Numbered from the stretch's first letter, positions 43,392-53,603 are shown. The stretch is 64,000 nt of DNA from JACKFB01 sp041389525 (GCA_041389525.1 JAWKRR010000043.1:5562-69561), one strand, 5' to 3'. Notes: generated by a model not told the origin, from the sequence alone. A program made the numbers and translations.

Positions 43392-45259
43392 TGTTGCACA
43401 GCTTAGCTCCAGCAGGGCCTGCGCCCTTCGCCCGCGCTGCCATCGCGCTTCGCGTTGCTCTCACCGCCCTGGCCGTGGCGCTCCTCGTCGTCGGTGGCTG
43501 CGCGAGCGACACGGGCCAGCCCGCCTCGGGTGACACGGGCAAGCGCGACGGCGAGATCTCGACCTGCCAGCCCAGCTGCTTTTTCAAGACCTGCGGCGAC
43601 GACGGGTGCGGCGGAAGCTGCGGCGTGTGCGGTGCTGGCAGCAGCTGCGAGTCGTTTCGCTGCGTCACGTCTGACGGCAGCGTGACCGACCCGGTGGACG
43701 GCGGGACTCCCGACGCCAGCGGTTCATCCGACGGCGTCGGCGGTTCGGACTCCGCCGTGGGGACGCCCGACGGCCCCGGCCCCACCAGCCCGCAGGATGG
43801 CGACGGCGACGGCGTGCTCAACAACGTCGACAACTGCCCCGAGATCTTCAACCCGAATCAGGCCGACGCCGACGGCGATTTCTTGGGCGACGCCTGTGAC
43901 CCCGACATCGACGGCGACGGGTCCATCAACGAGACCGACTGCGACCCGTACTCACCGGAGGTCCGCCCGGGCGTCCTTGAGCGCTGCGGCAACGGCATCG
44001 ACGACAACTGCGACGGAGACACGGACGGGCCTGGCGCGGTGGGCTGCGTGGACTACTTCCTCGACGGCGACAAGGACGGCTCCGGCCTGCCCGGCAGCAA
44101 GGTCTGCCTCTGCCAGAAGACCGCTGAGTACACGGTGCTGGTCGGCGGCGACTGCGACGACACCAACCCGGCCCTGGGCGCCATCGCGAAGGAGCTGTGC
44201 GACGGCATCGACAACAACTGCAATCTCTTGGTCGACGAGGGCTGCGACGACGACGGCGACGGCTACTGCGACGCCGCGATGACCGTCGTGGGCTCGCCGG
44301 CGGTGTGCCCGCTCGGCCCTGGGGACTGTCTGGACTACTCGCCGACCGTCCACCCGGGCGCTGTTGAGATCGACGCTAACGGCATCGACGACGACTGCGA
44401 CGGCGTCAAGGGCGGCGAGGTCCAGAGCGGCCCGCCGGGTACCAAGAACTGCCCGGCGGTGTGCCTCGGGAACACGGTCGACGCGGCGCTGTGCGCCATG
44501 GACCTCTGCTATCCCGACCTCGTCAGCTCGGCGAAGTGGCAGTCGCCGACCAATAGCAACCTCGCGAACGCGTGGCAGGCCATCGCCCACTACGGCAACA
44601 CCAACAACGACCTCAAGCCCTACGCCGGCCCCTCGTACCTGCTGATGGGGACGGGCAAGTGGACCGACAAGCTGCACGAGGGGCAGCCCGGCTTGGGCGG
44701 TGGCGGCGCGACGGACGTCTACGCCAAGGACAGCTTCACGATCTACGACGCCGCCGAGTTCTCCGTGGACCTCGTCGCCCCCGCGGGCGCCACCGGCTTC
44801 TCCCTCGACTACATCTTCATGTCGGCCGAGTACGAGGAGTGGATCGGGTCGCAGTTCAACGACCGCTTCTACATCGTCTTGACCGGCTCGAAGACCACCG
44901 GCGGCAAGAAGACGGTCATCAACAGCACCGACTGTTCAAGCCCGAACTCGTACTCCGACGGCACCGACCCGGCGACGGGCAAGAAGTTCTGCTACATCGC
45001 CATCAACACGGCGTTTTCCGAGAGCTGCTGGAACGTGAAGACCAACATCTCCGGCACGGGACACCAGTGTGGGCTCACCGGAGGCAGCTCGACCGGGTGG
45101 TTGACCACGACGTGGCCCATCCAGGCGGGCGAGACGATGAACCTGACCTTCCACATCCACGACACCTCGGACGACGACTACGACTCCACGGTGTTGCTGG
45201 ACAACTTCCAGTGGATCGGTGGCGGTCCGGTGTCGGGCGGGACGGCCTCGCACAACTGA
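43391..45259 (+). CDS. Lipoprotein with thrombospondin type 3, MopE and choice-of-anchor L domains
   Basis: The 622-residue product has a lipoprotein signal (LALAVALLVVGGC) and a Cys-rich knot CFFKTCGDDGCGGSCGVC. A Gly/Ser/Asp linker follows, then a thrombospondin type 3-like calcium repeat (DGDGVLNNVDNCPEIFNPNQ) and three MopE-type repeats (CGNGIDDNCDGDTD, CDGIDNNCNLLVDEG, NGIDDDCDG). The C-terminal domain of about 250 residues matches choice-of-anchor L: FSLDYIFMSAEYEEWIGSQF, NDRFYIVL, and a final LLDNFQW. It is probably a calcium-dependent surface protein. The ATG overlaps the stop of the IgGFc-type gene, so the two proteins are likely made together and may interact. A strong hairpin follows. 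Confidence 0.85.
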   Translation: MLHSLAPAGPAPFARAAIALRVALTALAVALLVVGGCASDTGQPASGDTGKRDGEISTCQPSCFFKTCGDDGCGGSCGVCGAGSSCESFRCVTSDGSVTDPVDGGTPDASGSSDGVGGSDSAVGTPDGPGPTSPQDGDGDGVLNNVDNCPEIFNPNQADADGDFLGDACDPDIDGDGSINETDCDPYSPEVRPGVLERCGNGIDDNCDGDTDGPGAVGCVDYFLDGDKDGSGLPGSKVCLCQKTAEYTVLVGGDCDDTNPALGAIAKELCDGIDNNCNLLVDEGCDDDGDGYCDAAMTVVGSPAVCPLGPGDCLDYSPTVHPGAVEIDANGIDDDCDGVKGGEVQSGPPGTKNCPAVCLGNTVDAALCAMDLCYPDLVSSAKWQSPTNSNLANAWQAIAHYGNTNNDLKPYAGPSYLLMGTGKWTDKLHEGQPGLGGGGATDVYAKDSFTIYDAAEFSVDLVAPAGATGFSLDYIFMSAEYEEWIGSQFNDRFYIVLTGSKTTGGKKTVINSTDCSSPNSYSDGTDPATGKKFCYIAINTAFSESCWNVKTNISGTGHQCGLTGGSSTGWLTTTWPIQAGETMNLTFHIHDTSDDDYDSTVLLDNFQWIGGGPVSGGTASHN

Positions 45260-45280
45260 TCGGCGCGGGCCCGTCGGCGA

Positions 45281-45315
45281 CGTCTTTTCGCTAGGCAGCG
45301 GCTGGCGAAAAGACG
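45281..45315. terminator. Bidirectional hairpin between convergent genes
   Basis: CGTCTTTTCGC and GCGAAAAGACG make a perfect 11-bp stem around a 13-base loop. It fills the 57-base gap between the choice-of-anchor L gene and the opposing propeller gene. The TTTT/AAAA tract lies inside the stem on each strand. Confidence 0.65.
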
Positions 45316-45316
45316 G

Positions 45317-46645
45317 CTACGCCCCGATGCAGTAGAAGTGGCCGCCCGCGGTCCCGATGTAGATGCGACCGTCGACGATGCACGGGGTGCTGTGGGTGCG
45401 CGCGTCCAGCTCCAGCGCCCACACGCGCTCGCCAGTCGCCGCGTCCAGGCAGTGGAGGCGGCCGTCGCTGGCGCCGACGACGATGCGGTCATCGACCGCG
45501 CAGGGGCTGGACCAGGTGCGGACGCCCAGCTCGTGGGTCCAGTGGACTCGCCCGGTGCCGGCGTCCAGCGCGTGGATCGTCCCGCCGGCGCTGGCTGCGT
45601 AGACGCGCTCATCGGCGACGGCGGGCGTGGCCCAGAAGCCGCCCGCGACGTGAAAGCGCCAGATCGCGTCGCCCGTGATGCGGTCGAAGCAGTGGACGTA
45701 GGGGGCCTTATCCTGGCTCGCCGCGAAGACGCGATCTTGCCAGACCACCGGCGAGGCGTCGGTGTCGTCGCCGGTGAAGGCCCGCCAGCGCCGGGTCCCG
45801 TACTCCGCCTCGATGCAGTGCAGCCACCCGTCGTAGGTGCCGGTGTACAGCTCGCCGTCGGCGACCGCGGGCGAGGTCTCGCTGCCGTAGGACCCCGTGT
45901 GCTCGCCGCCGTCGAGCCCGCCGACGAAGGTGCGCCAGCGCAGGCGCCCCGTGTCGGGGTGCAGGCAGCGGACGTGGCCATTCTCGCCGGCGATGTAAAG
46001 CCAGCCCCCCTCGACGCACGCTGACGAGTCCAGATCGCGCCCGGTGTCCAGACGCCACAGCACACGCCCCGTCGCGAGATCGACGCAGCGCAACCAGTCG
46101 TCGACGTTCCCGATGTACAGGCGGTTGTCGTAGAGGCAGACGCTGGCCTTGAACATCGCGGTCGCGTCGAAGCGCCAGCGCTCGGCTCCGCTCTGGGCGT
46201 CCAGCGCGTAGAGGCCGCCGCCCTGACTGCCGACGAAGACCACGCCGCCCAAGACCGAGGCCTGCCCCGTCCACCCGGTGCCGCGCCAGGTGTGCGGCTT
46301 GCCGTAGTAGGACTTCGGCATGTCGGCCATGCGCACCTTCCACAGCACCCGCGGCGCGTCCGGGATCGGCCCCGTGCCGTAGAAGGTGTGCGACGGGTTA
46401 CCCCGAAACATCACGACGGTGTCCTCGGCGCCCGATCGGTCCCCGTAGGGCCACGGGGGCAGCGACAGCGGGCTTGAGGGCGCGCTCGCGGGGCTGTCCC
46501 GCGAGCCCGAGCCGACCACCGGGGTGTCGCTGCCGCGGGCCTCAGCGCGCCTCGACAGCCCGAGACCGACCGCACCGACCGCGGCGGCGCCGAGGAAACG
46601 GCGTCGGGTCAACCGCGGGCCAGGGGGTGGGGGAGGGCGCTCCAT
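45317..46645 (-). CDS. Tat-exported PQQ-like beta-propeller protein
   Basis: The 442-residue product has a twin-arginine signal (RLTRRRFLGAAAVGAVGLGLSRRAEA). An eight-blade quinoprotein-type propeller follows whose blades repeat the PQQ-repeat pattern: VVFVGSQGGGLYALDAQSGAERWRF, LYIGNVDDWLRCVDLATGRVLWRL, VYAASAGGTIHALDAGTGRVHW, IVVGASDGRLHCLDAATGERVWAL, IYIGTAGGHFYCIGA. There are no dehydrogenase PQQ-binding residues, so it is probably a scaffold or a BamB-like protein that folds before export. The start is uncertain; an earlier in-frame ATG 14 codons upstream is possible, but neither has a strong ribosome site. It diverges from the acyl-CoA synthetase gene. Confidence 0.8.
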   Translation of the reverse strand: MERPPPPPGPRLTRRRFLGAAAVGAVGLGLSRRAEARGSDTPVVGSGSRDSPASAPSSPLSLPPWPYGDRSGAEDTVVMFRGNPSHTFYGTGPIPDAPRVLWKVRMADMPKSYYGKPHTWRGTGWTGQASVLGGVVFVGSQGGGLYALDAQSGAERWRFDATAMFKASVCLYDNRLYIGNVDDWLRCVDLATGRVLWRLDTGRDLDSSACVEGGWLYIAGENGHVRCLHPDTGRLRWRTFVGGLDGGEHTGSYGSETSPAVADGELYTGTYDGWLHCIEAEYGTRRWRAFTGDDTDASPVVWQDRVFAASQDKAPYVHCFDRITGDAIWRFHVAGGFWATPAVADERVYAASAGGTIHALDAGTGRVHWTHELGVRTWSSPCAVDDRIVVGASDGRLHCLDAATGERVWALELDARTHSTPCIVDGRIYIGTAGGHFYCIGA

Positions 46646-46818
46646 CGTCGGGTATCCATCGCATGGGCTCGGTCCCCTTTCCATTTTCCGCGGAGGTGGG
46701 CTAAACCGGGGTGACCGCACAGACATCGGGCCGCGTCGACACCGTCTCGACCGTCGTGCCCCCGCTTGACCCCCCGTTTAGCCCCCGTCCGCCCCGTCTA
46801 GAACGAACCGGAGGAAGC

Positions 46819-48585
46819 ATGGCGCTCACCGTAATGGAGGTGCTTGACCGCACCGCGACCAAGTTTGGCGATCGCCCCGCGATGGCCGTAAAGCGCAACG
46901 GCCAGTGGGTCAAGACCACGTGGAAGCAGCACCGCGAGACCTGCCGCCGCGCCGCGCGTGCCTTTATCCACCTCGGGGTCGCGCCGAAGACCGGTGTCTC
47001 GATCATCGGCTACAACTGCCCGGAGTGGTTCGCCGCCGACGTCGGCGCGATCTTGGCCGGTGGGTTCCCGGCCGGCATCTACACGACAAACTCGGCTGAG
47101 CAGTGCCAGTACATCGCCGAGCACTCCGACTCCGCCGTGGCGGTCGTCGAGGACGCCGAGCAGCTCGCGAAGTTCCAGAGCATCCGGGCGCAGCTTCCGA
47201 AGTTGAAGGCCATCGTCATGATGTTCGGCGACGACCCGGCGGCCGACGTCTACTCCTGGAAGGACTTCCTCGCGCTGGCCGACCAGGTCCCCGAGTCGAC
47301 GCTGGAGGAGCGCATCGCCGCGCAGGGCGCCGACGACGTCTGCACGCTCATCTACACCTCGGGGACCACCGGGCCGCCGAAGGCCGTGATGATCTCCCAC
47401 GACAACATCACCTTCGTGGCGCAGGCGGTGTCCGATCTGGTCAACGGCGGCCCCGACGACGTGATGCTGAGCTACCTGCCGCTGTCCCACATCGCTGAGC
47501 AGGCCATCACGCTGCACGGCCCGATGTGGATGGGCGCCTGCACCTGGTTCGCCGAGAGCATCGAGGTCCTCGGCGACAACCTCCGCGAGGTGCGGCCCAC
47601 GATCTTCCTGGGCGTCCCGCGCGTGTGGGAGAAGATCCAGGCGAAGATGGTGGCCGCCGGCGCGCAGAACCCGCCGCTGAAGAAGAAGATCGCGGCCTGG
47701 GCACGCAAGACCGGGCTCGCCGCGCGCTACGGCGAGCAGAACGGCAAGCCCTTCCCCTTCACCCACGCCATCGCGAACAAGCTCGTCTACTCGAAGGTCA
47801 GCGAGAAGCTGGGCCTGGACCGCTGCCGCCTGCAGGTGACGTCGGCCGCGCCGATCTCCAAGGACACGCTCGAGTTCTTCCTTAGCCTGAACATCCCGCT
47901 CTACGAGGTGTACGGGATGAGCGAGTGCACGGGGCCGGCGACCATCTCGCTGCCCGGCCGCTACAAGACGGCCAAGGCCGGCTTCTGCCTGCCCGGCGTC
48001 GAGCTGAAGATCGCCGAGGACGGCGAGGTCTGCATGCGCGGCCGCCACGTCTTCAAGGGCTACTACAAGAACCCCGAGGCGACGGCGGAGGCGCTGGACG
48101 CCGAGGGCTGGCTGCACTCGGGCGACATCGGCGTCATCGACCCCGACGGGTTCTTGCGCATCACCGACCGTAAGAAGGACCTGATCATCACGGCGGGCGG
48201 CGAGAACGTCGCGCCGCAGCTCATCGAGGGTCAGCTCAAGGCCATCCCGGTGGTCGCGCAGGCCGTGGTCATCGGCGACCGTCGGAAGTTCCTGACCGCG
48301 CTCCTGGTGCTCGATCCCGAGCGCATCGCCGTGGACGCCGAGGCCATCGGCAGCCCGGCGCGCGATGCGGCGTCGGCGTCGACCTGTCCGCTCTTCGAGC
48401 AGTATCTCCAGAAGGAGATCGACAAGGTCAATGAGGGGCTAGCGCGCGTTCAGACCATCAAGAAGTTCAAGATCCTGCCCGTGGATTTCACCATCGAGGG
48501 CGGCGAGATGACGCCGACGATGAAGATGAAGCGCAAGGTCGTGAACGAGAAGTACTCAGACGCCATCGAGTCGATGTACGCCTGA
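46819..48585 (+). CDS. Long-chain acyl-CoA synthetase (bubblegum/FadD15-like)
   Basis: The enzyme activates fatty acids to acyl-CoA through an acyl-adenylate. The 588-residue protein has the AMP-binding P-loop YTSGTTGPPKAVMISHDN near residue 180 and YLPLSHIAEQ. EVYGMSECTGPATI, GWLHSGDIGVIDPDGFLRITDRKKDLIITAGGENVAP (ATP- and fatty-acid-binding signatures) and a C-terminal MTPTMKMKRKVV with the catalytic Lys also fit. The MSECTGP and GGENVAP forms are typical of the bubblegum group. GGAGG is four bases before the ATG. A long 5' leader probably exists because a TAAACC element lies about 110 bases upstream. A GC-rich hairpin follows the gene. Confidence 0.92.
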   Translation: MALTVMEVLDRTATKFGDRPAMAVKRNGQWVKTTWKQHRETCRRAARAFIHLGVAPKTGVSIIGYNCPEWFAADVGAILAGGFPAGIYTTNSAEQCQYIAEHSDSAVAVVEDAEQLAKFQSIRAQLPKLKAIVMMFGDDPAADVYSWKDFLALADQVPESTLEERIAAQGADDVCTLIYTSGTTGPPKAVMISHDNITFVAQAVSDLVNGGPDDVMLSYLPLSHIAEQAITLHGPMWMGACTWFAESIEVLGDNLREVRPTIFLGVPRVWEKIQAKMVAAGAQNPPLKKKIAAWARKTGLAARYGEQNGKPFPFTHAIANKLVYSKVSEKLGLDRCRLQVTSAAPISKDTLEFFLSLNIPLYEVYGMSECTGPATISLPGRYKTAKAGFCLPGVELKIAEDGEVCMRGRHVFKGYYKNPEATAEALDAEGWLHSGDIGVIDPDGFLRITDRKKDLIITAGGENVAPQLIEGQLKAIPVVAQAVVIGDRRKFLTALLVLDPERIAVDAEAIGSPARDAASASTCPLFEQYLQKEIDKVNEGLARVQTIKKFKILPVDFTIEGGEMTPTMKMKRKVVNEKYSDAIESMYA

Positions 48586-48597
48586 GCCGCCGCTGAG

Positions 48598-48631
48598 GGC
48601 GGGCGGGCCTACCTCGGTGGGCCCGTCCGTC
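48598..48631 (+). terminator. GC-rich hairpin after the acyl-CoA synthetase gene
   Basis: A 12-bp stem with two G-T wobbles (GGCGGGCGGGCC with GGCCCGTCCGTC) and a 10-base loop starts 12 bases after the stop. There is no T-run. Confidence 0.45.
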
Positions 48632-48694
48632 GCGACCCTCAGAGGGTGTCGAGGTGTTCGGGCCGAGCGTCGCGTCAGGGACGTCGTTTCAGGG

Positions 48695-48745
48695 GCTTAC
48701 GCGCGGAGGGCGCTTGCCGCGCGCAAGAGATCGACGCGCGTAAGC
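48695..48745. other. Nested inverted repeats in a convergent intergenic region
   Basis: GCTTACGCGCG and CGCGCGTAAGC form a perfect 11-bp outer stem. Within the 29 bases between them, CTTGC and GCAAG form an inner stem with a 5-base loop. This two-level structure lies between the acyl-CoA synthetase gene and the opposing TPR gene and is separate from the hairpin next to the synthetase. It could be the terminator of the TPR gene, an RNA-end structure or a small structured RNA. Confidence 0.45.
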
Positions 48746-48797
48746 TCGTGAAAAGACAGGAGCCAGCGAGGCGACGGGAGAAGGCTTCAACGCCCTC

Positions 48798-49499
48798 TCA
48801 GAGCCTCCCGGCGACCTCGCGGGCGCGCTCGACCAGGAAGGCGTCGGGGTCCAGCAGGCGCTCGCCTAGCCAGATGGTCATGGGCTCGCGGGCTGCCTTG
48901 CGGTCGCCGGCGCGAAGCAGCGCCTCGGCCAACCCGCCCAGGGCGTCACGGTCACCGGCCTTCGCCGCCAGGGCTGCCTCAAACGCGTCGCGAGCGGCGG
49001 CCGGCTGGCCCATCGCCAGGGCCGCTTCGCCGCGCCACAGGTGCGCCTCGTAGCCGTCGACGCCGCTGAGGATCGCCATCGCCTCGGCGGCCCCGGCGTC
49101 GCGGAGCACGGCCCGCGCGCGGGCGACCGGGTCGGCGACGGGGGGGGCGCTCAGGTTCAGCTTGCCTGCTCGCGCCATGGACATCTGGACCAGGGCGGCG
49201 TGCCGGTAGAGCAGCTCGCGGGCGGGCGCCAGCGCCAGGGCCTCGCGAAAGGCGCTCAGGGCGCGTGGCCCGTCGCGCATCACGGCTCGTGTGGCGGCCA
49301 GGGCGTACCAGAGCGTGACGTCGCGGGGGTGCGTCGTCAGCTCCTCGGCGTAGGCGGCGGCGGCCTCGCCGAAGCGCTGGGCGAGGTAGGCGGCGTCGCC
49401 GCTGCGGGCTGATTCGGGCGCTGGCGGGTCCGCCTGGGCAGCCGCGGGCAGGGCGGCCAGCAGCGCGAGGGCGAACAGGGCAGGGCGAGGCGCGTTCAT
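48798..49499 (-). CDS. Periplasmic TPR-repeat protein
   Basis: The 233-residue protein has a signal peptide (LFALALLAALPAAAQA). About five tetratricopeptide helices pairs follow, for example AAYLAQRFGEAAAAYAEELTTHP, ALSAFREALALAPARELLYR, and AARDAFEAALAAKAGDRDALGGLAEALLRAGDRKAA. TPR solenoids mediate protein contacts, often in envelope assembly complexes. No other domain is present. It diverges from the trpB operon and converges on the acyl-CoA synthetase gene; the nested inverted repeat lies just after its stop. Confidence 0.78.
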   Translation of the reverse strand: MNAPRPALFALALLAALPAAAQADPPAPESARSGDAAYLAQRFGEAAAAYAEELTTHPRDVTLWYALAATRAVMRDGPRALSAFREALALAPARELLYRHAALVQMSMARAGKLNLSAPPVADPVARARAVLRDAGAAEAMAILSGVDGYEAHLWRGEAALAMGQPAAARDAFEAALAAKAGDRDALGGLAEALLRAGDRKAAREPMTIWLGERLLDPDAFLVERAREVAGRL

Positions 49500-49616
49500 G
49501 GGCCGAGCTTCGCATGGAGCGCTGGCTCCGGCCAGATCGCCGCCATCGCGGTAGCCTCCGCGCGCGCCGAACGCCCGTCCCGCCGTGGTCCCGAACCCGC
49601 GGACGACGTCTCGTGG

Positions 49617-49646
49617 TTGCCGCGCCTCAGTGGCGGCGCCTATGAT
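49617..49646 (+). promoter_or_regulatory. Housekeeping promoter of the trpB operon
   Basis: TTGCCG and TATGAT (five of six bases of the -10 consensus) are 18 bases apart. The predicted start leaves a leader of about 35 bases with AGGAG six bases before the TTG start. I see no attenuator or Trp-rich leader peptide. Confidence 0.55.
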
Positions 49647-49688
49647 GCGCCGTCGCCCAGTAGCGGGCGGTGATACCAGGAGCCATCC

Positions 49689-50887
<1,199 letters not shown>

Positions 50888-50891
<4 letters not shown>

Positions 50892-51373
50892 GCGAGGGCG
50901 CGCCGGCCGAGCCAGGCGAGGGGCCGAGCGACTGGCAGCTCGCCGGCGGCGAGGCGGTCATGCGCCCGCTCATGGAGGATTTCGTCCGCCGCATCTTCGC
51001 CGACGCCATGATCGGCTTCATGTTCGACGGGCGCTCGCAGAAGCGCATCGCCGAGATGGAGCTGCGCTTGGCCTCCGTGCAGCTTGGCGGCCCGATGGAG
51101 TACACGGGCCGTGACCTCCGCGAGGTGCACCGGCGGCTGCCGATCATGGGCGGGCAGTTCCTCCGGCGCCGTCAGATCCTCATCAACACCCTGCGGGATC
51201 ACGGCGTGGACCCGGGGGTGACCGCCCGCTGGCTCGTGCACATCGACGCCCTGCGCGACCACATCATGGGGTCGGGTGCGGTCGAGCACTGCAACCACAC
51301 CGAGCAGCGCGAGCGGATGGCGGGGCGTCTGCCCGGCGATCCCGAGGCGCCCACCGCGGTCGCCAAGGGATGA
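50888..51373 (+). CDS. Truncated haemoglobin-like protein
   Basis: The 161-residue protein follows the 2-on-2 globin pattern: GGEAVMRPLMEDFVRRIFADAMIGFMFD (helices A-B/C), LGGPMEYTGRDLREVHRRLPI with His81 as the probable proximal haem ligand, and a C-terminal helix ITLRDHGVDPG-like segment. It carries about 20 extra residues at the N-terminus and about 30 at the C-terminus (HCNHTEQRERMAGRLPG). Roles in this family include oxygen or NO binding and detoxification. It is translationally coupled to trpB before it and to the next gene after it (both ATGA), which is an unusual setting for a globin. Confidence 0.82.
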
Positions 51374-52305
51374 GGCGGCTGCTCGCGGCGGTGGCGCTCT
51401 GCCTGTGGACGCCGGCGGCCTGGGCCACGGAGCTGGTCTTCGAGGACCCCGCGGGCGACGACTTCGGGCCCGGCGGCATCGTCTATCCGACCGATCCCGT
51501 CTACATCCCCGGGAGTTTCGACCTCCGAAAGCTCGAGCTCCGCGACGTCGGCGACGCGGTCGAGTTCCGGGTGGAGTTCGAGGGCGCGGTCCAAGACCCC
51601 TGGGATTCGAAGGCGTGGGGGGGCAACGGCTTCTCCTTGCAGATGGTCCAGATCTACCTGGACACCACGCCCGAGAAGGGATTCGCCGAGGCGCTGCCTG
51701 GGATTCACGCGGGCTTCGCCGCGGCCGACGCCTGGGATCGCGTCGTCCTCATCACACCCCAAGGGCCCCCGCGCCTTCGCGTGGTGGTCGACGAGCGCGC
51801 CGGCGCGATGAAGTCGGCGGTCGTGGTGCCGCGCAAGGTCAGCGTCGACGCCCACGGCATCGTCGCGCTGGTCGATCGGAAGGCGTTGGGCGGCGCGGTG
51901 TCGGCGCGCTGGGGCGTGCAGGCCGTCGTCGCGTCCGCGGAGCCTTTCCCCGAGCCGGGTAATCTCATCGCCCGCCGGGTCAACGAGACCGCGGGCCTGC
52001 ACCGTTTCGGCGGTGGTCTGGACGGCGACTGCGACCCGAACCTGCTCGACGTCCTGGCCCTTGATGCCCGCGGCGTCCCAGCGGAGGTCGAGGCGCAGAA
52101 GGCCGCCCTGACCTACGAGTGCGGGGCCGGGGACTCGCTGACCCGCGCGGCGAAGCTGCCGATGATTCGGCGCGAGGCGAAGCCGCCTGGCGACAAGGCA
52201 CCCGCGGCGAGCAAGCCCGCGGCGGCCAAGTCGCCGCCCGCGAAGCCTGCGAAAGCGCCGGCCGCGCCTCTGCCGCGCCCGAAGCCGGCCGCTCAGCCGG
52301 AGTAG
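51370..52305 (+). CDS. Exported protein with a glucodextranase C-terminal (DOMON-like) domain
   Basis: The 311-residue product has a signal peptide (LAAVALCLWTPAAWA). A beta-sandwich domain at about 20-245 begins VFEDPAGDDFGPGGIVYPTDPVYIPGSFDLRKLELRD and continues GNGFSLQMVQIYLDTTPEKG. This is the pattern of the glucodextranase C-terminal family (PF09985), related to DOMON and carbohydrate-binding folds. Two Cys (CDP, YEC) may form a disulphide. The last 55 residues are Pro/Ala/Lys-rich and probably wall- or surface-associating. It is the last gene of the trpB operon, coupled through ATGA. Its end overlaps the opposing histidine kinase gene by 13 bases. Confidence 0.8.
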   Translation: MRRLLAAVALCLWTPAAWATELVFEDPAGDDFGPGGIVYPTDPVYIPGSFDLRKLELRDVGDAVEFRVEFEGAVQDPWDSKAWGGNGFSLQMVQIYLDTTPEKGFAEALPGIHAGFAAADAWDRVVLITPQGPPRLRVVVDERAGAMKSAVVVPRKVSVDAHGIVALVDRKALGGAVSARWGVQAVVASAEPFPEPGNLIARRVNETAGLHRFGGGLDGDCDPNLLDVLALDARGVPAEVEAQKAALTYECGAGDSLTRAAKLPMIRREAKPPGDKAPAASKPAAAKSPPAKPAKAPAAPLPRPKPAAQPE

Positions 52306-53495
52306 GCCCGCAGCCGCAAGGTGGCGGCCGTCTCGCCGCTCGGCTCCCGCGCCAAGCTGAGCGAGCCGCCCATGCGCTCGGCCAACGCCTTCGCCAGGGT
52401 CAGCCCCAGCCCCAGGTGCGCGGCGCCGCGGCCGTGACTCACGAAGGGCTCGAAGAGGCCCGCGACATCGCCCTCAGGCAGCCCCGCGCCCGAGTCGAGG
52501 ACCCGGAAGCTGACCGTGTCAGGCCCGCCCGCGCTGACGACCAGCCGCACCGGCGCCCTCGGCGACGCCTCGAGCGCGTTGTCGAGGAGCCGGCCCAGCA
52601 CCCGCTCCAGATCGCGCCGGGAGCCGACGATCGAAGCATCGCCCGAGATCTGTAGCTCCACGTCGCTGTCCGCCCGCCCCAGCGCCCGCGCCGCCGTCAC
52701 GGCCGCCGCCCGCGCCGCCGCCGCGCCGTCCACGCCGGCGCCGTCTTGAACCGAACCCTCGCCGAACTCACCGATGGCCCGCACGATCCGCCCGATGCGC
52801 GCCGCACCCGCCCGGGCGTCCTCAAGCGCGGCCGACAGCTCGTCGCGCAGGCGCGCGGCGCGGTCCGGCTCCGAAGCGCCACCACCCGCGAGCGCGGCCA
52901 GCGCCAGCCCGTCGGCCTCCGCGTGGCGCAGGTTCTGCGTGATGATCCCGAGCGGATTGTTGATCTCGTGGGCGAGCCCGGCGGCCAGATGCGCCAGCGA
53001 CGCGACGCTCTCGGCCTGCGCCGAGCGCTGCTCTTGGTGGGCCAGCGCCTCCATGGACTCCCGCAGCGCGCGGTTGGCCTCGCGCATCTCCGCGTTGAGC
53101 CGCGCGACGTTGCGGGCGATGGCCTCGCGCTCGGTCACGTCTTCGAAGACCAGCACCACCCCGCCGTCCGGCAGCGCGTGCGCCCGCTCCTCGAGCTGCC
53201 GCCCGGCCAGCACGTCGCTGTCGTAGACCCGCGGTCGCTCCAGCGGCGTGGTCTGCGGGCAACCCACCCGCTGGTGGTGCGGCCACACCTCGCAACAACG
53301 CTGTCCAGGCAGCGCGCGCACGTCGCTCGCCACCATCGCCGCCAGCGCCCGATTGACCCGCCGCACGACGCCGCCCGGCGCCACCACCGCGATCCCCTCG
53401 CGGATGGCGTCGAAGCTGCCCTCCCACTCCTGCTTGGCGCGTTCGATGAGCGCGAGCCGCTCTTCGGGGTCCGGCGCTGCGTCGTCGGTGCTCAT
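52293..53495 (-). CDS. Cytoplasmic PAS-domain histidine kinase
   Basis: The 400-residue kinase has no membrane helix. A PAS domain (about 25-130) contains a Cys-rich loop QRCCEVWPHHQRVGCPQT, then a coiled-coil. The HisKA domain with LAHEINNPLGIITQNLRHAE follows (His176 is the phosphorylation site), then a HATPase domain with N-box LLDNALEAS, DSGAGLPEG and GLGLTLAKALAERMGG. It should autophosphorylate in response to a soluble or redox cue sensed by the PAS Cys cluster and pass phosphate to a response regulator. None is encoded nearby, so it is an orphan kinase. Its 3' end overlaps the DOMON-like gene. Confidence 0.9.
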   Translation of the reverse strand: MSTDDAAPDPEERLALIERAKQEWEGSFDAIREGIAVVAPGGVVRRVNRALAAMVASDVRALPGQRCCEVWPHHQRVGCPQTTPLERPRVYDSDVLAGRQLEERAHALPDGGVVLVFEDVTEREAIARNVARLNAEMREANRALRESMEALAHQEQRSAQAESVASLAHLAAGLAHEINNPLGIITQNLRHAEADGLALAALAGGGASEPDRAARLRDELSAALEDARAGAARIGRIVRAIGEFGEGSVQDGAGVDGAAAARAAAVTAARALGRADSDVELQISGDASIVGSRRDLERVLGRLLDNALEASPRAPVRLVVSAGGPDTVSFRVLDSGAGLPEGDVAGLFEPFVSHGRGAAHLGLGLTLAKALAERMGGSLSLAREPSGETAATLRLRAYSG

Positions 53496-53574
53496 GGGCC
53501 TGCCTCCGCCGCCAACCTAGCTCCACCGGGCCCGCACGGCCAACACCCTCGAAATCCGCGGCGCTGCGCCCGCG

Positions 53575-53603
53575 TTTCCACGCCCGCGGCCGCGTTGTAC
53601 CGT
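53575..53603 (+). promoter_or_regulatory. Probable leaderless promoter (TTTCCA-N17-TACCGT)
   Basis: A -10-like TACCGT ends nine bases before the next ATG, and TTTCCA is 17 bases further upstream. There is no ribosome-binding site. Confidence 0.4.
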
